From contig JAGXII010000204.1 in the NCBI GenBank assembly GCA_024635735.1, positions 1 through 17,908 of the forward strand: 17,908 bases of DNA. Direction: 5' to 3'. The position numbers were made by a program, and so were the translations under genes. This DNA is from Christiangramia sp. Its GTDB lineage: Bacteria > Bacteroidota > Bacteroidia > Flavobacteriales > Flavobacteriaceae. How positions within the stretch are numbered: position 1 is the first letter of the stretch; every line of letters starts with the position of its first letter. The notes below the pieces were generated by a model. It made no database searches and had not been told where the DNA came from. It saw only the letters and a program-made list of their open reading frames with translations. Shown here one piece after another: positions 6,561-15,019 of this stretch.

Positions 6561-7982
6561 TTAGTCAGGCAGGGAAGTATTTTCAGTATTTACAGTTTTT
6601 AACCCGTGCTGGTCAACAAGATACATTAAAGATGCCATAGTTGCAGCACCTAATTCAAGTTCTCGTTTATTTACCTTATCAAAGGTATCATTAGCAGCAT
6701 GATGATAGTCAAAATAGCGTTGTGAATCCGGTCTTAAACCAGCCAGGACTATATTGTTGTCTTTGAGAGGCCCAATATCAGCACCACTGCCGCCTTTTTC
6801 AAAGTAGTGGATTAGATACGGCTTAAATAGTTTTTGCCAGGATAGTATTTGTGCGAATTGAGAATCATTGGCATCAATACTGAAGCCTCTGGGAGTAAAC
6901 CCGCCGGAATCGCTTTCCAGACCAAAAACATGATTCTCATTTTTATTTTTTGCAACTTCGGCATATTTGGTTCCTCCGCGCAATCCATTTTCTTCATTCA
7001 TAAACAGCACTACTCTAATAGTCCTTTTCGGCTTATAATTAAGTTCCTTAAATAACCTGAGCACTTCCATAGACTGAACCACTCCGGCTCCGTCATCATG
7101 AGATCCATCTCCTAAATCCCAGGAATCAAGGTGTCCTCCCACAACCATTATCTCATCAGGATAGGTTGAACCTGTAATTTCACCAATAACATTATAAGAC
7201 TGTACATCTTCATGCTGCTCACAATTCATTTTAAAATAAAGCTCAAGATCTTTCTGAATTTTTAATAAACCACTCAGGTATTTAGCATCGTTGGTTGAAA
7301 TGGCAGCCGCAGGGATTCTTTTATTTACCGGAAGTTCTCCATAACTCATAGAACCTGTATGGGGATAGTCGTCCATTCTTAAGTTCATAGATCTAACGAT
7401 CACGCCTACCGCGCCATATTTTGCAGCTTCCTGTGCTCCTAAATATCTCTGATCTACACAGCCTCCATAAGCTTCGAAAGTATGAATAAGGTCTGCACGC
7501 ATTGGTCGATTATAGAAAACAATCTTACCTTCAATACCTTCCCGCCCGTATTCTTTAAGTTGTTCCAGACTCTGAACCTCTATAACTTTGGCCTTTGTCC
7601 CGCCAGCCGGAGTCGCTACCGATCCCCCCAGGGCTGTGATATTTACATTTCTCGTTTCTCCCGGGCCGGTTTGTATATAGGCAAATTCTCTTTCCCCTCT
7701 GGTCCATTTTGGTACCATCACGGGCTGAAGCCATACTTTATCCAATCCCAGTTTTTCAAGTTCAGACTTTGTATATTCTACTGCCTGTTGTGCCTCATAA
7801 GAACCAGATAAACGCCCTCCAATTTCATTAGACAAATAATCCAGCCATTCATAACTCTTCCCATTAAGAAGCGACATATCATAGATACTTCTAATTTCCA
7901 GAGAGTCCTGAGTATGATTTGACTGTGCAGTTATAGATAAAGCAGAAAATAAGATCAGGCAAAAAGAAAAGAATGACTTCAT
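6561..7982 (-). CDS. Secreted M28-family metallopeptidase (carboxypeptidase Q-like)
   Basis: 473 aa. Residues 1-19 form a signal peptide ending SITA-Q, so it acts in the periplasm or outside. A PA-like insertion occupies about 120-230. The M28 di-zinc catalytic part spans about 262-460: GGHLDSWD with H284, GSHDDGAG with D296/D297, FMNEENGLRG with the general base and ligand E330/E331, ESDSGG with D358, and FDYHHAANDTFDKV with H428. All expected ligands are present, so it should be active as an aminopeptidase or dipeptide carboxypeptidase. Gene order (PPK2 behind, MATE ahead, all minus strand, gaps of 64 and 75 bp) does not prove an operon. No terminator hairpin was seen after it. Confidence 0.93.
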   Translation of the reverse strand: MKSFFSFCLILFSALSITAQSNHTQDSLEIRSIYDMSLLNGKSYEWLDYLSNEIGGRLSGSYEAQQAVEYTKSELEKLGLDKVWLQPVMVPKWTRGEREFAYIQTGPGETRNVNITALGGSVATPAGGTKAKVIEVQSLEQLKEYGREGIEGKIVFYNRPMRADLIHTFEAYGGCVDQRYLGAQEAAKYGAVGVIVRSMNLRMDDYPHTGSMSYGELPVNKRIPAAAISTNDAKYLSGLLKIQKDLELYFKMNCEQHEDVQSYNVIGEITGSTYPDEIMVVGGHLDSWDLGDGSHDDGAGVVQSMEVLRLFKELNYKPKRTIRVVLFMNEENGLRGGTKYAEVAKNKNENHVFGLESDSGGFTPRGFSIDANDSQFAQILSWQKLFKPYLIHYFEKGGSGADIGPLKDNNIVLAGLRPDSQRYFDYHHAANDTFDKVNKRELELGAATMASLMYLVDQHGLKTVNTENTSLPD

Positions 7983-8046
7983 GTATTGTAATTTTGGATG
8001 CTAAATAACAGGAAAAAATTATTTTTTTCAAGGTTTAAGTCAAAAA

Positions 8047-8925
8047 CTATTCCTTTTTAAGTTGCTCCCTATATTCATCTATATTCCGGCGAATTTCCGG
8101 TTCCAGTTCTGGCTCCTTCACCTCAGTGTATTTGGTGAGTTCTTCATATAAGATCTTTGCAACAAGGTATCTCGCCGTAGGTTTATCATCTGCAGGGATA
8201 ATATACCACGGAGTATCCTGCGTAGACGTGCGGTTAATCGCATCTTCGTAACACTCCTGATATTTATCCCATAGTTTTCTTTCCTTAAGGTCTCCCGGAG
8301 AAAATTTCCAGTTTTTATTGGGTTTATCCAGCCTTCTAAGAAGTCGGTCTTTTTGTTCTTTTTTGGAAAGATGAAGAAAGAATTTAAAAACTATCGTACC
8401 GCTATGAACGATATGCTTTTCAAAATCCAGTATATCTTTAAAACGTCTTTCCCAAAATTCCTCATTTATATCTTCAACCTTATTAATCCCAGGTATATTT
8501 TCATTTAGAATATATTCCGGATGTACCCTGGTCACAAGAACATTTTCATAATGAGTACGGTTGAAAATACCAAATTTCCCGCGCTCCGGAAGAGCTTTGT
8601 AGTGTCTCCACAAATAATCGTGTTTCAATTCAAGAGAAGTAGGTGTTTTAAAGCTGTGAACCACCACGCCCCTGCTATTGAAATCCTTGAATACTTCACG
8701 AATCAGGCTATCCTTTCCCGCCGTATCCATCCCCTGAAGACATATTAAAACAGCATATTTATTATAAGCATATAAGGTATCCTGCCATTCACCCAGATCT
8801 TCCCTGATATTCTGAAGTTCCTCTTCAATTTTCTCTTCTTTCCCATGTAAATCCACGAATGTTTTTCTTTCGGAAAGTTTTACGGGAGCATCAACTTTAA
8901 ATTGCGAAGGCTTAATATCTCTCAT
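8047..8925 (-). CDS. ppk2: Polyphosphate kinase 2 family protein
   Basis: 292 aa, one PPK2 domain. The Walker A loop is GMDTAGKD at 65-72 and the Walker B region FGIFNRTHYENVLVTRV at 118-134; the LRRLDKPNKNWKFSPGDLKER lid region follows near 215-235, and WYIIPADDKPTARY is the typical tail. PPK2 enzymes transfer phosphate between inorganic polyphosphate and nucleotides in the cytoplasm. The length and N-terminal lead (residues 1-45) look like the class that phosphorylates nucleoside mono- and diphosphates (class III), but I cannot settle the class without an alignment. ATG at 8925. It is divergent from the GNAT-like gene across 77 bp. A weak -7-like TATATTTC is at 8944-8951 on the minus strand. 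Confidence 0.92.
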   Translation of the reverse strand: MRDIKPSQFKVDAPVKLSERKTFVDLHGKEEKIEEELQNIREDLGEWQDTLYAYNKYAVLICLQGMDTAGKDSLIREVFKDFNSRGVVVHSFKTPTSLELKHDYLWRHYKALPERGKFGIFNRTHYENVLVTRVHPEYILNENIPGINKVEDINEEFWERRFKDILDFEKHIVHSGTIVFKFFLHLSKKEQKDRLLRRLDKPNKNWKFSPGDLKERKLWDKYQECYEDAINRTSTQDTPWYIIPADDKPTARYLVAKILYEELTKYTEVKEPELEPEIRRNIDEYREQLKKE

Positions 8926-8976
8926 ATCTGCAGGTTTTGATATGAAATATACGATCTTTAAGAGAATTAATTTTTT

Positions 8977-8984
8977 TATCTTCG
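8977..8984 (+). promoter_or_regulatory. Possible -7 element (TATCTTCG) before the GNAT-like gene
   Basis: TATCTTCG differs at one position from the common Bacteroidota form TATCTTTG and lies 18 bp before the TTG start at 9003. No -33 element stands out. Confidence 0.3.
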
Positions 8985-9002
8985 CTGTAAATTATTACCA
9001 CA

Positions 9003-9608
9003 TTGGATAAGCTGCAGAAAAAAGATATTACAGATAAGGTTAGAACACTTTTGAAGGAAATTCCATCCTCCATGGATATCGTGAAAAAGGGAGGAAACAG
9101 GGATAGAAGATTTGATTATCTGGCCACACATATGGTAGAAAAAGCGATAGAAAAAGACGCGCTCATCGTTTCTGAAAACCGCCAGGGAATTGCAATCCTT
9201 TTTAAAACCAGCAAGAAAGACGATAATATCTGGAAAGATCTATGGTCTGAGCTAAAACTTGTGGCCAATGTTACGGGAGTTAAGAATGCCTTGAATATTC
9301 TGAAAACTCAAAAATATATCAAGAATCAGCGACCACAGGAAGGACAATATCTATACTGCTGGTTTTGGGGAATTCTTAAGAACTTTCGTGGTGCAGATAC
9401 TCAGGTGGGAAAGGAAATGAAGGATGTTTTCTTCAGGACCGCACATGACACCGGACTGGAATTATATGCAGAGACCCGTGGAAGAACGAATGCTATCGTT
9501 TACCAACGGGTTGGTTTTGAGCTTTTTCATGAATGGGACCATCCAAGTGGTGACACGATGTACTTTCTAAAGTACAACCCAAAGAATCCAAGGAATAAAA
9601 GACCTTAG
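9003..9608 (+). CDS. GNAT-like acyltransferase fold protein, function unknown
   Basis: 201 aa, TTG start at 9003; the first internal ATG is codon 24. The C-terminal part resembles a GNAT acetyltransferase: a strand and loop like the acetyl-CoA-binding motif (YLYCWFWGILKNFRG then TQVGKEMKDVFFRTA, 117-147), then LELYAETRGRTNAIVYQRVGFELFHEW (152-178), which has the typical beta-loop-'Y..GF' ending. The N-terminal ~90 residues show one strand pair (ALIVSENRQGIAILFK) and helices. The substrate is unknown and the usual R/Q-x-x-G-x-G/A loop is degenerate, so catalysis is not certain. It ends in TAG, overlapping the stop of the convergent response-regulator gene by 4 bp. Confidence 0.7.
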   Translation: MDKLQKKDITDKVRTLLKEIPSSMDIVKKGGNRDRRFDYLATHMVEKAIEKDALIVSENRQGIAILFKTSKKDDNIWKDLWSELKLVANVTGVKNALNILKTQKYIKNQRPQEGQYLYCWFWGILKNFRGADTQVGKEMKDVFFRTAHDTGLELYAETRGRTNAIVYQRVGFELFHEWDHPSGDTMYFLKYNPKNPRNKRP

Positions 9609-10771
9609 AACCGGCTCCCAAAGAGTTTTACATCCTCATCAGTAATCTCCTTACCGCCTAAAATGATAAGTCTTTCGACAACATTTCGTAATTCGCGAAC
9701 ATTTCCGCGCCACTCATTTTCTTTTAAAAGCTCCATGGCTTCACTGGTGAATACTTTTTTTGGAGTACCCTGTTCCTGAGCTATTTTTTCACTGAAATAA
9801 TCTACTAATAGCGGAATATCCTCTTTCCTTTCTTTTAAAGAAGGAACATCAATAAGAATAACGGCCAGCCTGTGGTATAGATCCTCACGAAAATTATTCT
9901 CTTCAATTTCTTTTTTGAGATCTTTATTGGTAGCCGCGATCACGCGCACATCTATCTTTATATCCTTATCACTCCCCACGCGGGAAATTTTACTTTCCTG
10001 AAGGGCTCTTAATACCTTGGCCTGCGCCGAAAGACTCATATCTCCAATTTCATCCAGAAATATGGTTCCTTTATTGGCAGCTTCGAATTTTCCTGCCCTG
10101 TCTTTATTGGCTGAAGTAAAAGAACCTTTCACGTGTCCAAACAATTCACTTTCTATCAATTCAGAGGGAATAGCAGCACAGTTGACCTCAATCATGGGGC
10201 CTTTGGAGCGACCACTCTTTTCATGTACCCAATGAGCCACAAGTTCCTTTCCCGTTCCGTTAGGGCCGGTAATAAGTACACGGGCATCTGTATGCGCCAC
10301 TTTCTCGATCATATCCTTGATATTTTGAATCGCTTCCGATTCTCCTATCATTTCATAATTCTTGCTGACTTTTCTCTTAAGCCTGGTATTTTCAGCTACC
10401 AGTTCTTTCCGGTCCAGCGCATTGCGTACCGTGTTTAAAAGTCGGTTAAGATCAGGCGGTTTTGAGATATAATCAAAAGCACCAATCTTCATGGTATTTA
10501 CTGCGGTATCCAGATCACCATGACCGGAGATCATCACAACCGGGATTTCAGGTTTTATTTTTTTGATCGCTTCGAGCACCTCAACGCCATCCATTTTAGG
10601 CATTTTGATATCACAAAGAATAAGATCAAAATCCTCATTCTTTATAATGTCCATTCCGGCAAGGCCATCTTCAGCCTCGAAAACCGAATATTCCTTATTC
10701 TCCTCCGTCAGGATCTTGGTGAGCACTCTTCTTATTGAAGCTTCGTCTTCTATTAATAATATTTTTGCCAT
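9605..10771 (-). CDS. Sigma-54-type response regulator (REC-AAA+), lacking a DNA-binding HTH
   Basis: 388 aa. The receiver domain (about 1-120) has acidic residues E8/D9, phospho-acceptor D54 (ILCDIKMP) and K104. The AAA+ sigma-54 activator domain (about 140-370) has Walker A GPNGTGKE (169-176), Walker B GTIFLDEIGDM (235-245), and the C-terminal WRGNVRELRN (354-363). The sigma-54-contacting GAFTGA loop reads GSFTSA (216-221). The protein ends about 25 residues after the AAA+ domain, where NtrC-type proteins normally continue into a Fis-type HTH. It therefore should activate sigma-54 polymerase without its own DNA binding, or through a partner. No histidine kinase is adjacent. It starts 75 bp behind the barrel gene and may share that operon. 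It converges with the GNAT-like gene. Confidence 0.93.
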   Translation of the reverse strand: MAKILLIEDEASIRRVLTKILTEENKEYSVFEAEDGLAGMDIIKNEDFDLILCDIKMPKMDGVEVLEAIKKIKPEIPVVMISGHGDLDTAVNTMKIGAFDYISKPPDLNRLLNTVRNALDRKELVAENTRLKRKVSKNYEMIGESEAIQNIKDMIEKVAHTDARVLITGPNGTGKELVAHWVHEKSGRSKGPMIEVNCAAIPSELIESELFGHVKGSFTSANKDRAGKFEAANKGTIFLDEIGDMSLSAQAKVLRALQESKISRVGSDKDIKIDVRVIAATNKDLKKEIEENNFREDLYHRLAVILIDVPSLKERKEDIPLLVDYFSEKIAQEQGTPKKVFTSEAMELLKENEWRGNVRELRNVVERLIILGGKEITDEDVKLFGSRF

Positions 10772-10846
10772 TAGAATATTGAAAATTTTAATCCGCTTCT
10801 GGCGTAAAAAGAATTGTTGTCATTTATTGTATACAAACTGCTCTTC

Positions 10847-11668
10847 TTACGATCTCTTAAACGGATCGTTCAAAATAGTATTACCGGCGTACAGGTAAAA
10901 TTTAAAATGATCTGTGATACTATATTCATATCCTACACCACTCAGTAAAACTGTCATGGAAATACTACTCGCCAGTTTATTATTCTCCGGATCATTTGGA
11001 GCTACCTCAAAATCTTCCTGCACATTGGCAAAAAAGCCATCCAGAGTTACAAAAGCCTGGGCCGCATGTTTTTCATTAAAATAATACTTTAAATTGGATT
11101 TTGGGGTTCCCACCATATAAGACCAGTTCTTATTCCACCTTTTGTAGTAATTCACGATAGGTAAGGGAAATGGAAATCCGGTAGTAGTAGAATATTTTAA
11201 ACCAAGTATAAGTCGCCATGGTTCATAGTATCGGTCATCTTCTTTTAGCTTAATAAAATATACTGCTCCTGTATAGATAAGGTCATTATTAATGATCTTC
11301 CCTGTGGAAAAATTTGAAGCGACCTTTACTCCTCCCTCCATTCCATACCTCCAGAATTCATTCATCTCAAAAGTATACCCTAAAGTAGGGGTGTAAGATT
11401 GAAAATGATCCAGATCATTGGTTTGAAAATTTTCAGGATCTTCATATTCAAAATTTACGTATCGATATTCCAAACCCGGCACCAGATAACTGCCTTTTTT
11501 AAGTTCTATAGGATAGGCCAACTGCGCGCGGAACCTTCTGAATGAATTATCAGAAGACGATTGCGGAAAATAAGTGAACTCCAGGCGCGCAAGATCCGGG
11601 CTTTGTGAAAAAGATGAAATTCCCAGTAATAAAAACAATACGAACGGAAATTTTCTAATTTTCTCCAT
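10847..11668 (-). CDS. DUF6268-like outer-membrane beta-barrel protein
   Basis: 273 aa from ATG at 11668. This start gives a clean signal peptide (KIRKFPFVLFLLLGISSFSQ); starting at the upstream in-frame codon at 11713 would bury it behind 15 extra residues. Beyond the signal the sequence is alternating aromatic/polar strands (YLVPGLEYRYVNFEY, FWRYGMEGGVKVASNF, EPWRLILGLKYSTT, FKFYLYAGNTIL), as in outer-membrane barrels. It resembles DUF6268-type proteins from Bacteroidota, whose function is unknown. Its start overlaps the end of the MscS gene by 14 bp, so it belongs to the ABC/MscS operon. The family name is from memory and should be treated as provisional. Confidence 0.75.
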   Translation of the reverse strand: MEKIRKFPFVLFLLLGISSFSQSPDLARLEFTYFPQSSSDNSFRRFRAQLAYPIELKKGSYLVPGLEYRYVNFEYEDPENFQTNDLDHFQSYTPTLGYTFEMNEFWRYGMEGGVKVASNFSTGKIINNDLIYTGAVYFIKLKEDDRYYEPWRLILGLKYSTTTGFPFPLPIVNYYKRWNKNWSYMVGTPKSNLKYYFNEKHAAQAFVTLDGFFANVQEDFEVAPNDPENNKLASSISMTVLLSGVGYEYSITDHFKFYLYAGNTILNDPFKRS

Positions 11669-12584
11669 CTTCTTCCTTAAAATTAGTTCCTGGCGGATAA
11701 AACATATGAACATCTCTCTGAGGAAAAGGTATAGTAATATTGTTTAACCTGAATTTATTATTGATCTTAAACCGAAGTTCGCTTTTTACTTTTGGATCCA
11801 CAAAACTGTCTGAAACATAAAAATGAAACCCGAATAATAAGGCTGAATCTCCAAAATCTTCAAAAAGTATAAAGGGTTCAGGTTTTTTAAGAATTCCCTT
11901 TTGTTCACGTGCGCATTCCAGTAAGACTTCCCTAACTTTCTCAACATCGCTGCCATAAGAAACCCCTACTTTCACTACTTCCCTGGTAGTCTTGTGATTT
12001 TGTGTATAATTATATACCGTATCACTAATGAATTTGTGATTTGGAATGATCATCACTTTATCGTCCCTGGTGAGTGCGCGTGTCGTACGTAACTTAATTT
12101 GGAAAACCCTCGCTACACGGCCATCCATCTCAATCACATCACCCACAAGTAAAGACTTATCAAGAATAATAAAAATCCCGCCAATTACATCCTGAAACAG
12201 CTCCTGCAAGGCAAGACCAAGTCCTACAAATAACGCTGCTGAAGCCGTTAAAAGTATAGTAATATCTATGCCGGTGGAACTTAAGGTGATAAGAATTACC
12301 ACTACATAAACAAAATATCTTATGAACTTAAAGACACTGATGAATTTCATCTTGTCCTCATCCATAAGTTTTGAGGTGATAAAGGATCTAATAAGCCTTA
12401 AAAGAAGATTGGTAACTATAAATGCAACAACAATAATAATAACAAGTCCAACCGAAATGGTAATTTTATCTTCGCCAACGGGAAATGAATAACCAAACTC
12501 CCATATATCCTTAATGGTTCCCCAGATATCCTTTTCGATAACTTCGGTCACCTTATCCTTTGCTGTCTGGTCCTGCTGTATCAT
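11655..12584 (-). CDS. MscS-family mechanosensitive channel
   Basis: 309 aa, ATG at 12584. Three membrane helices lie at about 43-66, 84-103 and 107-141. The last is the pore helix with the small-residue pattern TASAALFVGLGLALQELFQD (113-132) typical of MscS TM3. The cytoplasmic beta domain follows (GDVIEMDGRVARVFQIKLRTT near 148-168; IPNHKFISDTVYNYT), then the alpha/beta vestibule to about residue 300. It opens under membrane tension to release solutes on osmotic downshock. The gene begins 3 bp behind the ABC permease and overlaps the barrel gene, so it is operonic with an export system. Confidence 0.93.
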   Translation of the reverse strand: MIQQDQTAKDKVTEVIEKDIWGTIKDIWEFGYSFPVGEDKITISVGLVIIIVVAFIVTNLLLRLIRSFITSKLMDEDKMKFISVFKFIRYFVYVVVILITLSSTGIDITILLTASAALFVGLGLALQELFQDVIGGIFIILDKSLLVGDVIEMDGRVARVFQIKLRTTRALTRDDKVMIIPNHKFISDTVYNYTQNHKTTREVVKVGVSYGSDVEKVREVLLECAREQKGILKKPEPFILFEDFGDSALLFGFHFYVSDSFVDPKVKSELRFKINNKFRLNNITIPFPQRDVHMFYPPGTNFKEEDGEN

Positions 12585-12587
12585 TGC

Positions 12588-13886
12588 TTAGTATTTTAAC
12601 CATTTATAAATTTCCTTATAACTTGGTTTTTTACCATACATAAGAATTCCCACACGATATATTTTTGCTGAAAGCCATAGAACTCCAAAATTTGTGGCTA
12701 TTAAGATAGCTATAGAAATAGTTATTTCCCACCACGGCACTCCAAAAGGTATTCTCATTAACATCACAATGGGAGAGGTCAGCGGGATAAGCGAAAAAAT
12801 AGTTGAAACAGTCCCGTGAGGATTTTCTACTACAGAAAAGAATCCTACATAAATACCCAGCACCAGCGGTAAGATTATTGGAAACATAAATTGCTGTGTA
12901 TCGGTTTCGCTGTCTACAGCTGCTCCAATAGCTGCATAAATTGAACTGTAAAGAAAATATCCGCCTATAAAGTAAATAAGAAAGAAACTAAGGAGACTGG
13001 CATAAGGTAGTTTAAGTATATCAATTACCAGCTGATTAATTTCCGGTTTCATTGCTCCATCCATCATAGCTACTGCGGGTGTTTGAGCCGCAAAAGGATC
13101 TATGCCTAAAAAGGATGATATCCCAAATAATAAAAATGCTCCTAATATTATCCAGATAGTGAACTGGGTTACTCCGGCCATGGATGTTCCAAGCACTTTA
13201 CCCAATAAAAGCTGAAATGGTTTTACGGAGGAAACAATGATCTCAATGATCCTGTTGGTCTTTTCTTCAATGACACTTCTCATTACCATATTCCCGTAAA
13301 TGATAATAAACATCATAAGAAGATAACCCGCGGCGCCACCAAAGAACATCTTTATATAGTTAGACATTTTAGAACTGCGCTCTCCCGAAAAATTCTGAAT
13401 ATCAATACTTACTTTCGCCCGGGCCTTATCAATTTCTGAAATATCTATTCCTTTGGCTATAAGCTGTTCTCTGGTAAGTTTATCGGAAATTGTTTTTTCT
13501 ATATTCTCTACTGTCCCGAATCCAGGGGTCTCCTTTCCAAAGAATTGCACGTGAGCAGGTTTTGAAGAACCAGGTTCGGCTTCGGCAATATGGATCAATC
13601 CAAAATATTCATTATTCAGGACATCCTGCCTGGCTTTTTCTAAAGATTCCCCAGAAAAATCCAGATACTGAACCTGTTCCTTATCCTTGAATTCTTCAAC
13701 GAACATGCCGGTTTCATCATGAATCCCAATTATCTTTTGGTCAGTACTGTTCAGCATACTTAAATATGCTATAAGCAGAATCATACCCACAAAAATAAGC
13801 GGACTCAAAAAAGTCATTACTATAAAGGTCTTATTCCTAACCCTTGCAAGATATTCCCGTTGTATGATTAAACGTAAATTACGCAT
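12588..13886 (-). CDS. ABC transporter permease, NatB-like (ABC-2 type)
   Basis: 432 aa, ATG at 13886. The topology is that of ABC-2/NatB permeases: one helix at about 22-45, a large extracytoplasmic domain (about 46-180), then five helices from about 183 (FFGGAAGYLLMMFIIIYGNMV), with the cytoplasmic EEKTNRIIEIIVSSVKPFQLLLGK coupling segment near 207-230. The last helix is followed by a short basic tail. NatAB-type exporters move Na+ or other small substrates; the substrate here is unknown. It overlaps the ATPase gene by 8 bp and is followed after 3 bp by the MscS gene. Confidence 0.92.
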   Translation of the reverse strand: MRNLRLIIQREYLARVRNKTFIVMTFLSPLIFVGMILLIAYLSMLNSTDQKIIGIHDETGMFVEEFKDKEQVQYLDFSGESLEKARQDVLNNEYFGLIHIAEAEPGSSKPAHVQFFGKETPGFGTVENIEKTISDKLTREQLIAKGIDISEIDKARAKVSIDIQNFSGERSSKMSNYIKMFFGGAAGYLLMMFIIIYGNMVMRSVIEEKTNRIIEIIVSSVKPFQLLLGKVLGTSMAGVTQFTIWIILGAFLLFGISSFLGIDPFAAQTPAVAMMDGAMKPEINQLVIDILKLPYASLLSFFLIYFIGGYFLYSSIYAAIGAAVDSETDTQQFMFPIILPLVLGIYVGFFSVVENPHGTVSTIFSLIPLTSPIVMLMRIPFGVPWWEITISIAILIATNFGVLWLSAKIYRVGILMYGKKPSYKEIYKWLKY

Positions 13887-14808
13887 CTTGAGTCACTGTT
13901 TTAATAAAAATATCGTTTACTGAAGGAATCACTTCCACAAAGTGATTTATTCTTGCCCTGGAAAGCAAAAACTGGATTAAATCGTTGGAAGGCTCATTAT
14001 CCTTAAGTTTGATAGTGAGCTTTAAATCTTCATTAATACTTTTAAATTTCGCCGGGCCTAAAACGAACCTTTCTTCCAGTTCTCTTCTTAAAACTGCCTC
14101 ATCTCTGGCATCGAGACCTACTTCAAAAGTATTTGATTTATACTCTTTTTTTATTTCGGAAACTTTACCGTCCAGGAGTTTATTCGACTTGTGAATCAGG
14201 GCTATATAATCACATAATTCCTCTACGCTTTCCATGCGGTGAGTAGAGAAAAGTATAGTTGCTCCTTCTTCTTTTAACTGAAGGATCTCATCTTTTATAA
14301 GATTGGCATTTACAGGGTCAAAACCGCTAAAAGGTTCATCAAAAATAAGCAATTTAGGACGGTGTAAAACTGTAATTACAAATTGTACTTTCTGGGCCAT
14401 CCCCTTAGAGAGTTCCTGAATTTTTTTATCCCACCAGCCTTCAATTTCGAGTCTTTTAAACCAATAGTTAAGCCTTTCTTTAGCTTCAGCCTTAGACAGG
14501 CCTTTAAGTCTTGCCAGGTAAAGTGCCTGCTCTCCTACTTTCATAGATTTATAAAGCCCTCGCTCCTCAGGAAGATAACCTATATGCGCGATATCATCTG
14601 GATGCAACGGCTTTCCCTCAAGATATACACGGCCCTCATCGGGCATAGTAATCTGGTTTATAATTCTAAGTAAGGTGGTTTTTCCCGCTCCATTCGGTCC
14701 TAGTAAACCAAATATACTTTCTCTGGGAATATCAATCGAAACATTGTTGAGTGCAGTAAAATTTCCGAAGCGTTTATAGATATTTTCTGCAACCAAAAGA
14801 TTTTCCAT
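13879..14808 (-). CDS. ABC transporter ATP-binding protein, NatA-like
   Basis: 309 aa, one nucleotide-binding domain plus a ~90-residue C-terminal extension. Walker A is GPNGAGKT (37-44), the signature loop reads LSKGMAQK (133-140), a known variant of LSGGQ, Walker B is LLIFDEP (153-159), the D-loop is SGFDP (161-165), and the switch His is H190 in FSTHRMES. The Q-loop position has YLPEERGLY. It should power the permease encoded immediately downstream (8-bp overlap). It is the first gene of the ABC-MscS-barrel operon, and a -7-like element is just upstream. Confidence 0.94.
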   Translation of the reverse strand: MENLLVAENIYKRFGNFTALNNVSIDIPRESIFGLLGPNGAGKTTLLRIINQITMPDEGRVYLEGKPLHPDDIAHIGYLPEERGLYKSMKVGEQALYLARLKGLSKAEAKERLNYWFKRLEIEGWWDKKIQELSKGMAQKVQFVITVLHRPKLLIFDEPFSGFDPVNANLIKDEILQLKEEGATILFSTHRMESVEELCDYIALIHKSNKLLDGKVSEIKKEYKSNTFEVGLDARDEAVLRRELEERFVLGPAKFKSINEDLKLTIKLKDNEPSNDLIQFLLSRARINHFVEVIPSVNDIFIKTVTQDA

Positions 14809-14828
14809 ATAGCTTTTTATACGAAGGT

Positions 14829-14836
14829 TAAAGATA
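14829..14836 (-). promoter_or_regulatory. Possible -7 element (TATCTTTA) of the ABC operon
   Basis: On the minus strand TATCTTTA has one mismatch to TAnnTTTG and lies 20 bp before the ATG at 14808. It is downstream of both dnaJ hairpins, as expected if the ABC operon has its own promoter. Confidence 0.35.
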
Positions 14837-14893
14837 TATAAATAGGTAGAGAGTGAGGATGGATTAAGAAGAAATTATAATTTTTGAATTCTT

Positions 14894-14934
14894 ATTAAAA
14901 ACAAAACCCACCCTTAAACTTAATTAAGGATGGG
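14894..14934 (-). terminator. Second (distal) terminator-like hairpin after dnaJ
   Basis: On the minus strand an 11-bp stem (CCCATCCTTAA / TTAAGGGTGGG, one G-U pair) with a 6-nt loop occupies 14907-14934 and is followed by TTTTGTTTTT. It is about 85 nt from the dnaJ stop and sits before the ABC-operon promoter, so it would insulate the two operons. Confidence 0.7.
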
Positions 14935-14948
14935 AAAAAAATTGCTAT

Positions 14949-14983
14949 GAAAAAGAAAAATTATCACTAAAAGACTTAGTGAT
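14949..14983 (-). terminator. First (proximal) terminator hairpin after dnaJ
   Basis: On the minus strand a perfect 8-bp stem ATCACTAA / TTAGTGAT with a 5-nt loop (14963-14983) is followed by AATTTTTCTTTTTC. It starts 36 nt after the dnaJ stop and has a normal rho-independent layout. Confidence 0.7.
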
Positions 14984-15019
14984 TCTCAAATATATAAATT
15001 TTTTCTTAAAATTAACCTT

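Noticed and set aside
11669..11713. Longer N-terminus of the barrel gene starting at 11713
   Set aside because: It would put 15 polar residues before a perfect signal peptide and extend the overlap with the MscS gene; ATG 11668 fits better.
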